The notes: generated from the letters alone by a model not told the origin. Positions 14,839 to 23,801 are shown, counted from the first letter of the stretch. The stretch: DNA of 29,559 bases from Bacilli bacterium (GCA_900772435.1 CAAHEM010000064.1:1-29559); one strand, 5' to 3'. Translations and numbers: made by a program.

Positions 14839-15567
14839 ATGAAACTATTAAGTGACAAAGGATCAGAATTTATAGTTTATAGTGATGAAGATTATGTATA
14901 TAAACTATTTAGAAAAGATTATAAGTTAAAACATAAAACAAAAGAAGAACTAGAATACATGTCTTCAATAAGAACAAAAAGAATATTGATGCCAACTTCA
15001 TTAATTATAAAAGATGGCGAACTAAGAGGATACAAAATGCCTTATATAAAAGGGAAATCCAATATACTAGATGCAAAAATGGAAGATTTAATTCATGAAT
15101 TACGCATCGTAGATGAAGATATAAAATTGCTAAGTAAAGCATTGATAAGACTGATGGATATAAACTTAGAAAATACAATTTTTAATGGTGAGTTATACCT
15201 AATAGATCCTGGCAACTATTTTTTAAATGATATTAAAGATTTGATTTCATACCTAACGATTATAGGCCAAAATACCACCAATAAAAAAGAAATAATTGAA
15301 TTGTGGAATTATGATAAACTTAATAAATTATTAGATGAATTATTATTCATTAATAATAATGAAGTTGATTTCTATTTACTAAGAAAGATAATAGAATTCT
15401 TTAACTGTGAAAGAACTAAAACAGGTGTTAAATTTAACCTAAGTATAATTGAAACATATTTTGATAGAACACTAACTGTAAGAGAAGCTATAAACAAGTT
15501 TATAAAAAAACACATAAAAATAGATGAGCAAGAAAAACAAATATTTTTATCATTAATTAAGAAGTGA
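14839..15567 (+). CDS. Protein-kinase-fold protein (degenerate, aminoglycoside-phosphotransferase-like)
   Basis: 242 residues. The N-terminal SEFIVYSDEDYVYKLFRK fits a nucleotide-binding lobe with a lysine strand. MPYIKGKSN is a hinge-like element. MDINLENTIFNGELYLIDPGNYF matches the catalytic and metal-binding loops (D-x-N-x-x-N ... IDPG), with Asp in the IDPG position present but no HxD. Relatives are common in gut Bacilli with no known function. It may phosphorylate a small molecule or be a pseudokinase. Strong site GAAGGGGG before the ATG. No promoter is obvious directly upstream other than the one at 14678. No hairpin terminator is visible after it. Confidence 0.55.
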   Translation: MKLLSDKGSEFIVYSDEDYVYKLFRKDYKLKHKTKEELEYMSSIRTKRILMPTSLIIKDGELRGYKMPYIKGKSNILDAKMEDLIHELRIVDEDIKLLSKALIRLMDINLENTIFNGELYLIDPGNYFLNDIKDLISYLTIIGQNTTNKKEIIELWNYDKLNKLLDELLFINNNEVDFYLLRKIIEFFNCERTKTGVKFNLSIIETYFDRTLTVREAINKFIKKHIKIDEQEKQIFLSLIKK

Positions 15568-15658
15568 AAAAATTATAAAAACAAAAAGAGTTTTCCTATA
15601 ACACAACATATAAGTTCTATAAACTAACATAAATTATATACAATCAAAATATAAAGTA

Positions 15659-15667
15659 TGATATAAT
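15659..15667 (+). promoter_or_regulatory. Extended -10 promoter of the 15692 gene
   Basis: TG (15659-15660), one base, TATAAT (15662-15667), 24 bases before the ATG. Weak -35. Confidence 0.65.
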
Positions 15668-15691
15668 TTGATTAAAGTAAAGGAGAAAAAT

Positions 15692-16927
15692 ATGAAAATA
15701 AAAAAAGAGGAATTAGCAGAATATATTTCACGAGCTTTTGATAACGAGTATATAAAACTGTTAACACAAGATTCTAAAAGTAGAGCTGAACTACTTGAAC
15801 AACTTAGTAATCTAAGCAGATTTATCTTCGCCTACGTAACATCAACAGGAGATTTATCTCAAGAAAGTCTAAATACTATTTTATATGATTTTGTTATTCA
15901 TAAAAATGAGCCACTATCATTAGATAAATATTTTGGTAATTATATTTTTCCACTTATTGAAAACAAATATAAAAAAGATCATGGAATAGAAGGACCACTA
16001 TCATTAATTGATTATAATAATATCTATAAAGAAATGTCTGTGAATTCTAACAGTAATAAATTTTTTACACATTCTTTTTCTGGAGCCTTATTTAATGATA
16101 TTTCAGAAAAAGGATTAGATGCTAAAAGTGAAAAATTTAAAGATGAATTTCGTTTCTTATCATACTTTGGTTTCAAAACCCCATACGCTCGTGGAAAACT
16201 ACATATAACAGAATTATCGTATCAAACTATTGGCTATGCCCTTCAGTCATCAGAAAGGGCTAGAATGGTACTTACATCACATACAGATTTAAAAGAAGAA
16301 GATAGTGAAACAAGCTTAGAATATTATCACAGAGTTATCGAAAATTTAGAATTAAAAAATTGTGATGAAGAAAACTTAGAAACCATAAAAGACTACTTAA
16401 CTGACATAAGCAACTTTTATTTTTCGAATGACAAAAGCTGTATAGCAGTAATTGAAGGTGATAACAAAAGAGAATATGATGATAGTATTTCACCATTTAT
16501 GTATGTTCTTTCTAATGAATATGAATATCAAGATTTGTTAAAAAGCGATGAGACTTTTAGGACAATGTATGAAAAAACAGATACAGCATTAAGAAATTAT
16601 GGCGATAAGGGGGTAGAAATATTAGAAATATTTGCTAATTATATGCATACTAAATATCAAGGCTCTAGAGAAACTGCTATCTTAGATCAAACAATAAAAG
16701 ATATGTTTTTAAAAAATGTTACAACTTTTGCTATTAAACATTTTGAAGTTGCCAATGGAGAAGGTTATGTTGTAGAATCAGGCCATATTTCTCCAGATAA
16801 ATTTGCTATCGCAACAATACCCAATCCATTAATTTATTATCCAGAACATAAAAAAGGTCCAAAAATAGAAATTGAAAGTATGATAGAAAGACAAAAAGAA
16901 AGTGAAGAAAAAGGTCTTAGTAAATAG
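15692..16927 (+). CDS. Uncharacterised protein related to the 3146 product, possible ADP-ribosyltransferase-like fold
   Basis: 411-residue soluble protein. The start is the ATG at 15692 with AAAGGAG eight bases upstream; an in-frame TTG at 15668 lies on the -10 box and cannot be used. A helical N-terminal third is followed by KFFTHSFSGALFNDISEKGL (His-x-Phe/Ser, then a Gly-Leu turn), LHITELSYQTIGYALQSSER, and near the end GHISPDKFAIATIPNP. These three elements occur in the same order in the 3146 protein and suit a transferase fold of the ADP-ribosyl type, but I cannot point to a full catalytic triad. Function unknown. It is the last accessory gene before rbgA. Confidence 0.6.
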   Translation: MKIKKEELAEYISRAFDNEYIKLLTQDSKSRAELLEQLSNLSRFIFAYVTSTGDLSQESLNTILYDFVIHKNEPLSLDKYFGNYIFPLIENKYKKDHGIEGPLSLIDYNNIYKEMSVNSNSNKFFTHSFSGALFNDISEKGLDAKSEKFKDEFRFLSYFGFKTPYARGKLHITELSYQTIGYALQSSERARMVLTSHTDLKEEDSETSLEYYHRVIENLELKNCDEENLETIKDYLTDISNFYFSNDKSCIAVIEGDNKREYDDSISPFMYVLSNEYEYQDLLKSDETFRTMYEKTDTALRNYGDKGVEILEIFANYMHTKYQGSRETAILDQTIKDMFLKNVTTFAIKHFEVANGEGYVVESGHISPDKFAIATIPNPLIYYPEHKKGPKIEIESMIERQKESEEKGLSK

Positions 16928-16961
16928 ATAAGGCGCTTAGTTATCCTAAAAATAAATAATA

Positions 16962-16970
16962 TGTTATAAT
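16962..16970 (+). promoter_or_regulatory. Extended -10 promoter of rbgA
   Basis: TG (16962-16963), one base, TATAAT (16965-16970). No good -35. Confidence 0.65.
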
Positions 16971-17016
16971 AGTTCCTAAATAAGTTTTATTTTAAAACAT
17001 GAAAGGTGTGATAGTA

Positions 17017-17895
17017 ATGGAAAAAATTGAAAATAATGGGGAGGTTAGAAAAAACAATATAAACTGGTATCCAGGACATATGGCTAAAACTAAAAGAGAA
17101 ATAAGCAGCATAATGGGAATGGTCGATATAGTAATCGAAGTAATAGATTCAAGGGTACCATTTTCAAGTAGAATACCAGATTTAAAAAAATTAACAAGAG
17201 AAAAACAAAATATAATAGTATTTAATAAATATGATTTATGTGATAAAACTGAAACTGAAAAATGGATTAATAAATATAAAGATGAAGGATATATAACTGT
17301 CACATGTGATTCTAAAAATTCAAATGATTATAAAAAAATTATTGAAGAAGTAAGAAAATTAATGATAGATGATAATAAAAAAAGAGAAACAAAAGGAATG
17401 CTTCCTAAAAAGGCAAAATGTTTAGTAATAGGGGTTCCAAATGTTGGGAAAAGCACACTTATTAACAAATTAGCTGGAAGAAATATTGTAAATGTAGGAA
17501 ATAAACCAGGTGTCACTAAACAAATAAACACAATTAAGATTAATGAATTCATGGATCTTTTAGATACTCCTGGAATACTTTGGCCAAAATTTGAAAATCA
17601 AAATGTTGCTCTTAATCTAGCATCAATGACAATAATTAAAGAAGAAATTCTTACAATAGAAGAAGTAGCAATTCATATATTAAAGAAACTAGACAAATAT
17701 TATAATGAGATATTAAAAAAAGAATTTGGAATAGACTATTATAGCGATGATGAAGTAGAAGAATGTTTTACTAAAATATCTAAATGCAAAAATATTCCAG
17801 TGAATGGCGAAGTAGATTATGAAAGAGTTAGCTTAGTAATATTAAATTCTATTAAGCAAGAAAAAATAAAAGGAATTACATTCGATAGAGTGTAA
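17017..17895 (+). CDS. rbgA: Ribosome biogenesis GTPase RbgA (YlqF)
   Basis: Circularly permuted GTPase needed for late assembly of the 50S subunit. The motif order is permuted as expected: G4 NKYD at 70-73 comes before the P-loop GVPNVGKST at 139-147, then the G2 region near PGVTKQ and G3 DTPGILWP. The N-terminal NWYPGHMAKTKREI is the family hallmark. It has 293 residues, the normal size. The ATG at 17017 has AAAGGTG eight bases upstream; the ATG at 16999 overlaps that site and has none of its own. In Bacillus rbgA follows rplS closely; here it is about 16.5 kb downstream. Confidence 0.95.
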   Translation: MEKIENNGEVRKNNINWYPGHMAKTKREISSIMGMVDIVIEVIDSRVPFSSRIPDLKKLTREKQNIIVFNKYDLCDKTETEKWINKYKDEGYITVTCDSKNSNDYKKIIEEVRKLMIDDNKKRETKGMLPKKAKCLVIGVPNVGKSTLINKLAGRNIVNVGNKPGVTKQINTIKINEFMDLLDTPGILWPKFENQNVALNLASMTIIKEEILTIEEVAIHILKKLDKYYNEILKKEFGIDYYSDDEVEECFTKISKCKNIPVNGEVDYERVSLVILNSIKQEKIKGITFDRV

Positions 17896-17901
17896 TTTTT
17901 A
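17874..17901 (+). terminator. Terminator overlapping the end of rbgA
   Basis: 10-bp stem AATTACATTC / GAGTGTAATT with one G-U pair (17874-17883 with 17888-17897), tetraloop GATA, T run. It contains the last codons and the stop. Confidence 0.85.
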
Positions 17902-17927
17902 TATGTATCAAAATTGTAACATAGTCA

Positions 17928-17956
17928 TTGACTTATATATTTAACTATGATATAAT
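17928..17956 (+). promoter_or_regulatory. Strong vegetative promoter of the 17989 gene
   Basis: -35 TTGACT (17928-17933), exactly 17 bases, -10 TATAAT (17951-17956) with TG extension (17948-17949). Among the closest to consensus in the window. Confidence 0.88.
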
Positions 17957-17988
17957 GTACACGTAATCAAAAGGGGGTTTTGATTTTT

Positions 17989-18564
17989 ATGGGACAAACT
18001 TTAAGAGACAGAAGGGATGCTTACGCAAAAGTAGATCTTGAAATGAATTTTAAAATATTCACTCAAGAACTTGGCAATTCAGTAACTGGAAAAGTTGTTG
18101 CAAACAGTATATGTTATGGAACAAATACTATTGAAAGTGCTAGAAAAACAATTGCATTAATTAAAAAAATCTTTGTCGCTAATGGCTTTACAGAAGAACA
18201 AGCAGTAGAATATATAAATAATAATAAATATATATTTGAAATGAGCTATGCAAAATTAGTATCAATGTTATCGGTACTATCAATTGCTAGATTAGATAAC
18301 AAAGCAGTATTTGAAAATCCAGTTTATTTAATTAATGAACAACATAGTGTTTCAAGAACATATGATGCAATTAAAAAAATAAAAGCTGAAGGAAAAGAAG
18401 CAACTATTGCCGAAGTTAGATATATAGAAAAAGAAAAAAATGATCCAATCGAATATCCACTAAAAAAAGATAGATTAGGATTATATCAAAAAATGTATCT
18501 AGCATCATTAGATAGAAAAATTCAAGAATTAGAAAATCAAAGAGTTATGAAAAAAGAAGAGTAG
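17989..18564 (+). CDS. Conserved-looking hypothetical protein, soluble and helical
   Basis: 191 residues (ATG at 17989; the upstream in-frame TTG lies too close to the binding site AAGGGGG at 17971-17977). No membrane segment, no recognisable catalytic motif. The sequence is mostly amphipathic helices: NFKIFTQELGNSVTGKVVAN, then ESARKTIALIKKIF, TEEQAVEYINNN, and a charged C-terminal helix. It stands alone between two terminators behind a near-consensus promoter, so it is probably expressed strongly and constitutively and is part of the core set of this lineage. I do not recognise the family and propose no function. Confidence 0.75.
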   Translation: MGQTLRDRRDAYAKVDLEMNFKIFTQELGNSVTGKVVANSICYGTNTIESARKTIALIKKIFVANGFTEEQAVEYINNNKYIFEMSYAKLVSMLSVLSIARLDNKAVFENPVYLINEQHSVSRTYDAIKKIKAEGKEATIAEVRYIEKEKNDPIEYPLKKDRLGLYQKMYLASLDRKIQELENQRVMKKEE

Positions 18565-18577
18565 TAACTCTTTTTTT
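18551..18577 (+). terminator. Terminator of the 17989 gene
   Basis: AAGAGT / ACTCTT stem extended by A-T pairs (18551-18562 with 18567-18577), loop AGTA, seven T. The stop codon is in the loop region. Confidence 0.85.
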
Positions 18578-18597
18578 GTGAAATTTTAATTTTAAGG

Positions 18598-18626
18598 TTT
18601 ACATTTATTTAAATTACTTTTATAAT
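18598..18626 (+). promoter_or_regulatory. Promoter of lonA
   Basis: -35 TTTACA (18598-18603), 17 bases, -10 TATAAT (18621-18626). No CIRCE-type or CtsR-type operator was seen around it. Confidence 0.85.
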
Positions 18627-18650
18627 AAATACTCGTACACAGGAGGAAGC

Positions 18651-20969
18651 ATGATTAAAAGTAATTTACCAGTTATTTTATTAAAAAATCTTGTATTACT
18701 TCCTTATCAAGAGGTTAGAGTTGAAATAAAAAGTGATGTAAGTAAAAAAGTCACTGAAATATCAAAACTATATCATGATAACGAAGTATTAATCGTGTGC
18801 CCCCTAAATTCTCTTGAAGAAAAGCCTGATACTTCAGATTTACCTAGAATTGGAGTAGTAGGAAAAATAAAAAGTATTATAGATTTACCTAATGGAAACA
18901 TGAGGGTAATTATTTATGGACTTTATAGAGTTAAAGTTATAAGTTATGTAAATTATTCAAATGAAGAAGATATTTTAGATAGCATAATAACAGGTATAGA
19001 AGTTCAAGATAGTGAAATAGAATGTTCAGCATACCAAAGAAAATTAATGTCAGAATTAGAAAGTTACGTAAATAAAAATCCATTTATAACAAACTCAATA
19101 ATGTCTCAAATAAAAAGTAATGTTTCATTAGATAAATTAACTGATTTAATAGGTAATTTCTTACCACTTAGTTTTGAGAAAAAACTTAATTTAATGCTTG
19201 ATGCATCATCAATAAGTAGAAGTAAATTATTAATTAAAGAACTAGCTATTGAAAGTGCGGTAATGGATCTAGAAGGTCATATAGAAACAGAAATAAAAAA
19301 AGGTTTAGATGACACTCAAAAAGAATTTATACTAAAAGAAAAATTAAAAGTAATTAAAAGTGAATTAGGTCAAAATGATACAAAAGATGGAGACGTAGAA
19401 AAATTCAAAGAAAAGTTAAATAGTGAAGAATTTCCAGATAGAATAAAAACAAAACTTATAACAGAAATAGAAAGATATAGTGCAACTAGTGAAGTAAGTC
19501 CAGATGCTGGTGTCATTAGAAATTATATTGAGTATTTGTTATCAGTACCTTGGTACAAAGAAACAAAAGATGAAAAAGATTTATTAAAAATAGAAAAGAA
19601 ATTAAATGAATCTCACTATGGAATGGAAAATGCCAAAACAAGAATTATTGAATATATTGCAGTAAAAAGCATATCTCCAGAAATAAATAGTCCAATTCTT
19701 TGTTTAGTAGGTCCTCCAGGTGTTGGTAAAACTACATTTGCTGAATCAATATCATATGCATTAAATAGAAATTTCGTAAAAATATCTTTAGGTGGTATGA
19801 GTGACTCTTCAGAATTAGTAGGACATAGAAGAGCATACATAGGGTCAAATCCAGGTAAAATAGTATCATCTCTTATAAGATGCGAAAGCAATAATCCAGT
19901 ATTCTTATTAGATGAAGTAGATAAACTAAAAAAGGATTATAAGGGTGATCCCGCATCAACCCTTCTAGATATACTTGACGTAAGTCAAAATAAAAGATTC
20001 GTAGATAATTATATTGATGAAGAAATAGATTTAAGTAAAATACTATTTATATTAACAGCAAACGATATATCACAAATACCAGCAGCCTTACTAGATAGAC
20101 TTGAAATAATAGATTTAACAGGATACACAGATAGTGAAAAACTATTAATATGTGAAAATTATTTAATACCAAATATTTTAAAGAAAGCAGGACTTAAAAA
20201 TACAGTAATAAAATTTGAAACACCTGCGATAGTAAAAATCATAGAAGAATATACAAACGAAGCTGGAGTGAGAGAATTAGAAAGATGCATAAGTAAGATA
20301 ACAAGAAAGGTTATAACAGAACATATAAAAGCATCTAGAAAAATAGTTAGTGTAAGAATAAAAGAAGCAGACTTACCACATTATTTAGAACAAGAACTTT
20401 ATAGTACAAAGAAAGCTAAAAAAATAACATCAACTGGTGTAGTAAGAGCAGTTGCTTGTAATAAATCAGGCGGAACTACACTTGATATAGAGTGTTCTTC
20501 ATTTAAAGGTAATGGCAAATACACATTCACAGGGTCACTCGGAGATGTTACAAGAGAAAGCATTGAAGTTGCGATTAGTTATATTAAAAGTAATAGTAAA
20601 TTTTTAAATATTGATGAAGATTTTTTTGTAAATAACGATATACATATTCATTTTACTGAAGGTTCTTCACCAAAAGATGGACCATCAGCAGGAGTAGCAA
20701 TAACAACAGCAATCTTATCTCATATAAAAAATCAAAAGATAAGCGATGAAATTTCAATGACCGGGGAAATATCATTAAAAGGTGACATACTAAAAGTAGG
20801 CGGAATAAAAGAAAAATCAATCGCATGTTTTAGAAATAAAATTAAAACATTATATATACCAGAAGATAATAAAAATGATATAGAATGGTTAGAAAAAGAT
20901 TTAAAAGAAAGTATAGAATTTATACCAATAAATAATTACGAAGACATATTTAAAAAAATATTCTCATAA
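18651..20969 (+). CDS. lon: ATP-dependent protease La (LonA)
   Basis: Cytoplasmic AAA+ protease that unfolds and degrades damaged and regulatory proteins. It has 772 residues, full length. The N-terminal LON substrate domain begins LPVILLKNLVLLPYQ. The ATPase has Walker A GPPGVGKT (354-361), Walker B FLLDEVDK and a GYTDSEK sensor region. The S16 protease domain has Ser679 in DGPSAG and Lys722 in GGIKEK, the catalytic dyad; the numbers happen to equal those of E. coli Lon. Start with AGGAGG seven bases upstream. Terminator straight after. In Bacillus lonA heads the region that leads to spoVID-ysxE, as it does here in shortened form. Confidence 0.97.
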   Translation: MIKSNLPVILLKNLVLLPYQEVRVEIKSDVSKKVTEISKLYHDNEVLIVCPLNSLEEKPDTSDLPRIGVVGKIKSIIDLPNGNMRVIIYGLYRVKVISYVNYSNEEDILDSIITGIEVQDSEIECSAYQRKLMSELESYVNKNPFITNSIMSQIKSNVSLDKLTDLIGNFLPLSFEKKLNLMLDASSISRSKLLIKELAIESAVMDLEGHIETEIKKGLDDTQKEFILKEKLKVIKSELGQNDTKDGDVEKFKEKLNSEEFPDRIKTKLITEIERYSATSEVSPDAGVIRNYIEYLLSVPWYKETKDEKDLLKIEKKLNESHYGMENAKTRIIEYIAVKSISPEINSPILCLVGPPGVGKTTFAESISYALNRNFVKISLGGMSDSSELVGHRRAYIGSNPGKIVSSLIRCESNNPVFLLDEVDKLKKDYKGDPASTLLDILDVSQNKRFVDNYIDEEIDLSKILFILTANDISQIPAALLDRLEIIDLTGYTDSEKLLICENYLIPNILKKAGLKNTVIKFETPAIVKIIEEYTNEAGVRELERCISKITRKVITEHIKASRKIVSVRIKEADLPHYLEQELYSTKKAKKITSTGVVRAVACNKSGGTTLDIECSSFKGNGKYTFTGSLGDVTRESIEVAISYIKSNSKFLNIDEDFFVNNDIHIHFTEGSSPKDGPSAGVAITTAILSHIKNQKISDEISMTGEISLKGDILKVGGIKEKSIACFRNKIKTLYIPEDNKNDIEWLEKDLKESIEFIPINNYEDIFKKIFS

Positions 20970-20983
20970 AGAATATTTTTTTT
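20952..20983 (+). terminator. Terminator of lonA
   Basis: Stem of up to 12 bp, AAAAAAATATTC with GAATATTTTTTT (20952-20963 with 20971-20982), 7-base loop holding the stop codon. No new promoter is obvious before the next gene, so some read-through is likely. Confidence 0.85.
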
Positions 20984-21009
20984 CATATATTTTATTGAAA
21001 GGAGAATAT

Positions 21010-21699
21010 ATGAAAGAAATTATTCCAATTAAAAAAGATATTATATTTAAAACAAAAATAGGTGAGTTAAATAATATAAGCTTAGATCATGATTATAAAA
21101 TAAATGATGATGTTGTTACAGGTACTGTCGCAATAAGTGGTACTTATAAAATGACAGAAGCCAGCGTTATAGAAGAAGAATTTTATTACACAATACCATT
21201 TGAAGTAGCTATATCAAAAAGAATAGATAAAGATACAATAAAAATAGATATAGATGATTTTAAATATACAACTGAAAAGGATATTTTAAAAGTTAATATT
21301 GATTTAGAATTATCATGTGAAGAAACAAGAGAGGAGGAACCTATAAAAGAAGAATATGATCTTGATAACTATATAGATAACTACTTTGAAGATAAAGATA
21401 TAAACCTTTTAAATGAAGAACATAACGAAGAAATAAAAGATAATAATATTAATATTGATACTGATATAAACTTAGAAAAAAATGATATAGATTTAAATAA
21501 CAATATTAATAACATTACAAATATAATAAATAGTGAAAATAAATATTATACATACAAAGTATATATAGTTAGAGAAGGAGATACAATTGAAACTATATGT
21601 TCAAAATACAACATCGATATAAATGATATTAAAGAATACAATAATATAAATGAAATAAATGTAGGAGACAAAATAATAATTCCACAAATAAATGAGTAA
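21010..21699 (+). CDS. SpoVID-like protein with C-terminal LysM domain
   Basis: 229 residues. The beta-rich N-terminal domain (1-100) includes IGELNNISLDHDYKINDD and TGTVAISGTYKM, like the start of Bacillus SpoVID, the protein that makes the spore coat encase the forespore. A highly charged, Asn/Asp/Ile-rich linker (110-180) leads to one LysM domain (about 182-226, YIVREGDTIETICSKYN... VGDKIIIPQ), which binds peptidoglycan or its precursors. The start at 21010 has AAAGGAG upstream; the in-frame TTG at 20995 overlaps that site. It is followed by a YsxE-like gene that overlaps it by 8 bases, exactly the Bacillus spoVID-ysxE pair. Assignment rests on domain order and synteny. Confidence 0.65.
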   Translation: MKEIIPIKKDIIFKTKIGELNNISLDHDYKINDDVVTGTVAISGTYKMTEASVIEEEFYYTIPFEVAISKRIDKDTIKIDIDDFKYTTEKDILKVNIDLELSCEETREEEPIKEEYDLDNYIDNYFEDKDINLLNEEHNEEIKDNNINIDTDINLEKNDIDLNNNINNITNIINSENKYYTYKVYIVREGDTIETICSKYNIDINDIKEYNNINEINVGDKIIIPQINE

Positions 21700-22510
21700 A
21701 AAATTTATTAATAAAGTAATAATTGATAAAGATAAAGTTATCAAAAAAAGAAATGATGATGTAATAGAATTATATGATTATTTAGAAACTAGAAATTTTG
21801 ATAATTTTCCTAAAATAATATCTAAAGATGAAAGAAATATAGAATATGAATACATCGAAGAAAAAAAGTATCATGAAGTAACTAGTGGAGTAGAATTTAT
21901 TAAAACTGTATCTATGCTTCACTATAAAACATTATTTTTTAAAGATGTAAGTAAAAATAAATATAGAAAGATATATGATAAATTATCTGATAACATTGAT
22001 TACTTAAAAGAATATTATGAAAACATGATAAGTGAAATTGAAGAAGAAGAGTATATGAGCCCATCTCATTATCTTTTTGCTAGAAACTATACAGCATTAG
22101 ATAGTTCACTAGTTTATGCTAAAAAAGAGTTAAAAAAGTGGTTTAACATGGTATCAAATAAATCAAAAGAAAGAGTATCTATAATACATAATAATTTATC
22201 ATTAAAACACTTTATCAGGGGAGAAAAAAATTATCTTATAAGTTGGGATAAATACAAGGTTGATACTCCAGTTTTAGATATATATAACTTTTATAAAAAA
22301 GAAGGCTTTAAATTAGATTTTAAATATTTAATGAAAATATATAATGAAAATTTAGAATTACTAGAAGAAGAGAAAAAACTACTTTATATACTTATATCCA
22401 TACCACCAAAATTAATAAATATAAAAAAAGAATACTTAAATACTATAAATGTAAAAGAATTTTATGATTATATATATAGTGGTATGGGAATTGTTAATGA
22501 AAATAAATAA
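21692..22510 (+). CDS. YsxE/CotS-like spore-coat kinase-fold protein
   Basis: 272 residues with an aminoglycoside-phosphotransferase-like fold. IEYEYIEEKKYHEV is the hinge region, SIIHNNLSLKHFIRGEK stands where active kinases have HxDxxxxN, and YLISWDKYKVDTPVLDIYNF is the metal-loop region. The missing catalytic Asp in the first loop suggests a pseudokinase, as in spore-coat proteins YsxE and CotS. It follows the SpoVID-like gene with an 8-base overlap and ends at a terminator, so the two form an operon. No classical sigma-E or sigma-K promoter was seen in the short upstream gap. Confidence 0.65.
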   Translation: MSKKFINKVIIDKDKVIKKRNDDVIELYDYLETRNFDNFPKIISKDERNIEYEYIEEKKYHEVTSGVEFIKTVSMLHYKTLFFKDVSKNKYRKIYDKLSDNIDYLKEYYENMISEIEEEEYMSPSHYLFARNYTALDSSLVYAKKELKKWFNMVSNKSKERVSIIHNNLSLKHFIRGEKNYLISWDKYKVDTPVLDIYNFYKKEGFKLDFKYLMKIYNENLELLEEEKKLLYILISIPPKLINIKKEYLNTINVKEFYDYIYSGMGIVNENK

Positions 22511-22540
22511 TCTACTTATGTAGATTTTTATTTTTTTTTG
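22508..22540 (+). terminator. Terminator of the spoVID-ysxE-like pair
   Basis: 7-bp stem AATCTAC / GTAGATT (22509-22515 with 22520-22526), loop TTAT, long T tract. Confidence 0.85.
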
Positions 22541-22543
22541 TTA

Positions 22544-22549
22544 TATAAT
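22544..22549 (+). promoter_or_regulatory. -10 box of the pseudopilin operon
   Basis: TATAAT at 22544-22549, 26 bases before the first ATG. No TG extension and no clear -35. Confidence 0.45.
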
Positions 22550-22574
22550 TAATTCATAATAAGGGAGTGAAAGA

Positions 22575-23801
22575 ATGAATAAAAAAGGTTTTATATCCAT
22601 GACATTAGTATATACTTTTTTAGTTTTATTCTTATTTTTAATGCTTAGTGTAATGCACGCGTATTCGGAAAAAAATAAATTTTTAGAAACTATAAATAAT
22701 ACAATAGATTTAAGTTTTGAAACACCAACTAATTATGGATTAACTATAATAGAAGCACTATTAAATAAATATAAAGCAGAAGAAGGTGGAATTATAGATT
22801 ATTCCAAAAACTCTGAGGGTAGTTATTATCGTAATGGAAGTTTATTACAAGATACTACATTTGCTACAGATGGGCTTTATTTTACACAGGTAGTAGAAGA
22901 TGAAGATAATAATAAAATCCATATGACAGAAGATGATAAAACAGTTTATTTCTTAAGAGGAATAACAGAACAAAATTATGTAGAGTTCGCAGATCTTTGT
23001 TGGAGAATATATAGAACTAATGAAAACGATGGAGCAAGACTAGCTTTTTATGGTGACTATTCATATAATGGCTGCACATTAAATACCTCTACAATACCAG
23101 AAGTTGCATATAATACTAAATCAAATAGTAATATGTACGTTGGCTATATGTATGGAAGTGACACAAGTGACTATACTACTACTCACGCAAATACAAATAA
23201 TAGTGTAATAAAAAGTGAATTAGAATTATGGTACAAAGATATGATTCCAAATAAATACAGAAAATATATAGACGATAATATCTTCTGTAATGATAGAACA
23301 GTTGGACAAGGAGGCACATTTAATGGCCTTACTTATACTGAAGATGGAACTGGCACTAATAATACTCTATTTCAATCATTCAGAAGAAATGCAACTGGAG
23401 GAAAAGATGGAGAATTTTTAAGCATGAGTTCTTCATATCCAGTATTTACTTGTTCAAGACAAGAAGATAAGTTTACAGTAAGTAATAATAAAGGAAACCT
23501 AAAATCAAATTATCCAGTAGGTACTTTTACAGCTGATGAATTAATAGTAGCAGGTACATCATTTATGAGTAGCAACAGTTCATTCTTTTTAAATTATGGA
23601 GTGAAAATATGGACTATGACACCAAGTACATTCACTAGTGGTGAAGCAAGAGCTGTAAGTATGCAAGAGTCCGGTGAATTAGTTGAATCACCAGTAACAA
23701 ATATCTATAAAGTTATTCCAGTAATATCATTGAAAAATACAACGTTAATAAAATATGGTGACGGTACAAAAGACTCTCCATTTATAATAAAGGTGGATTA
23801 A
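22575..23801 (+). CDS. Large pilin-like surface protein
   Basis: 408 residues. It starts MNKKGFISMT, with a Gly5-Phe6 prepilin-type cleavage site and a hydrophobic helix (6-30), but the usual Glu at mature position 5 is Thr. The long outer part has four or more cysteines and the stretch CWRIYRTNENDGARLAFYGD...VGYMYG, then YIDDNIFCNDR and KVIPVISLK near the end. This surface domain is frequent in uncharacterised proteins of gut Bacilli. It is first of three genes that all begin with a pilin-type leader, so it probably sits in a pilus-like or competence-pseudopilus structure at the cell surface. GGGAGTG precedes the ATG; the next gene starts one base after the stop. Confidence 0.7.
   Translation: MNKKGFISMTLVYTFLVLFLFLMLSVMHAYSEKNKFLETINNTIDLSFETPTNYGLTIIEALLNKYKAEEGGIIDYSKNSEGSYYRNGSLLQDTTFATDGLYFTQVVEDEDNNKIHMTEDDKTVYFLRGITEQNYVEFADLCWRIYRTNENDGARLAFYGDYSYNGCTLNTSTIPEVAYNTKSNSNMYVGYMYGSDTSDYTTTHANTNNSVIKSELELWYKDMIPNKYRKYIDDNIFCNDRTVGQGGTFNGLTYTEDGTGTNNTLFQSFRRNATGGKDGEFLSMSSSYPVFTCSRQEDKFTVSNNKGNLKSNYPVGTFTADELIVAGTSFMSSNSSFFLNYGVKIWTMTPSTFTSGEARAVSMQESGELVESPVTNIYKVIPVISLKNTTLIKYGDGTKDSPFIIKVD

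Noticed and set aside
15668..15691. TTG start for the 15692 gene
   Set aside because: It directly follows the -10 box, so it would lie upstream of the transcription start; AAAGGAG supports ATG 15692.
16928..16960. Terminator after the 15692 gene
   Set aside because: A bulged TAGATAA / TTATCCTA stem exists but is followed by A-rich sequence and no T run.
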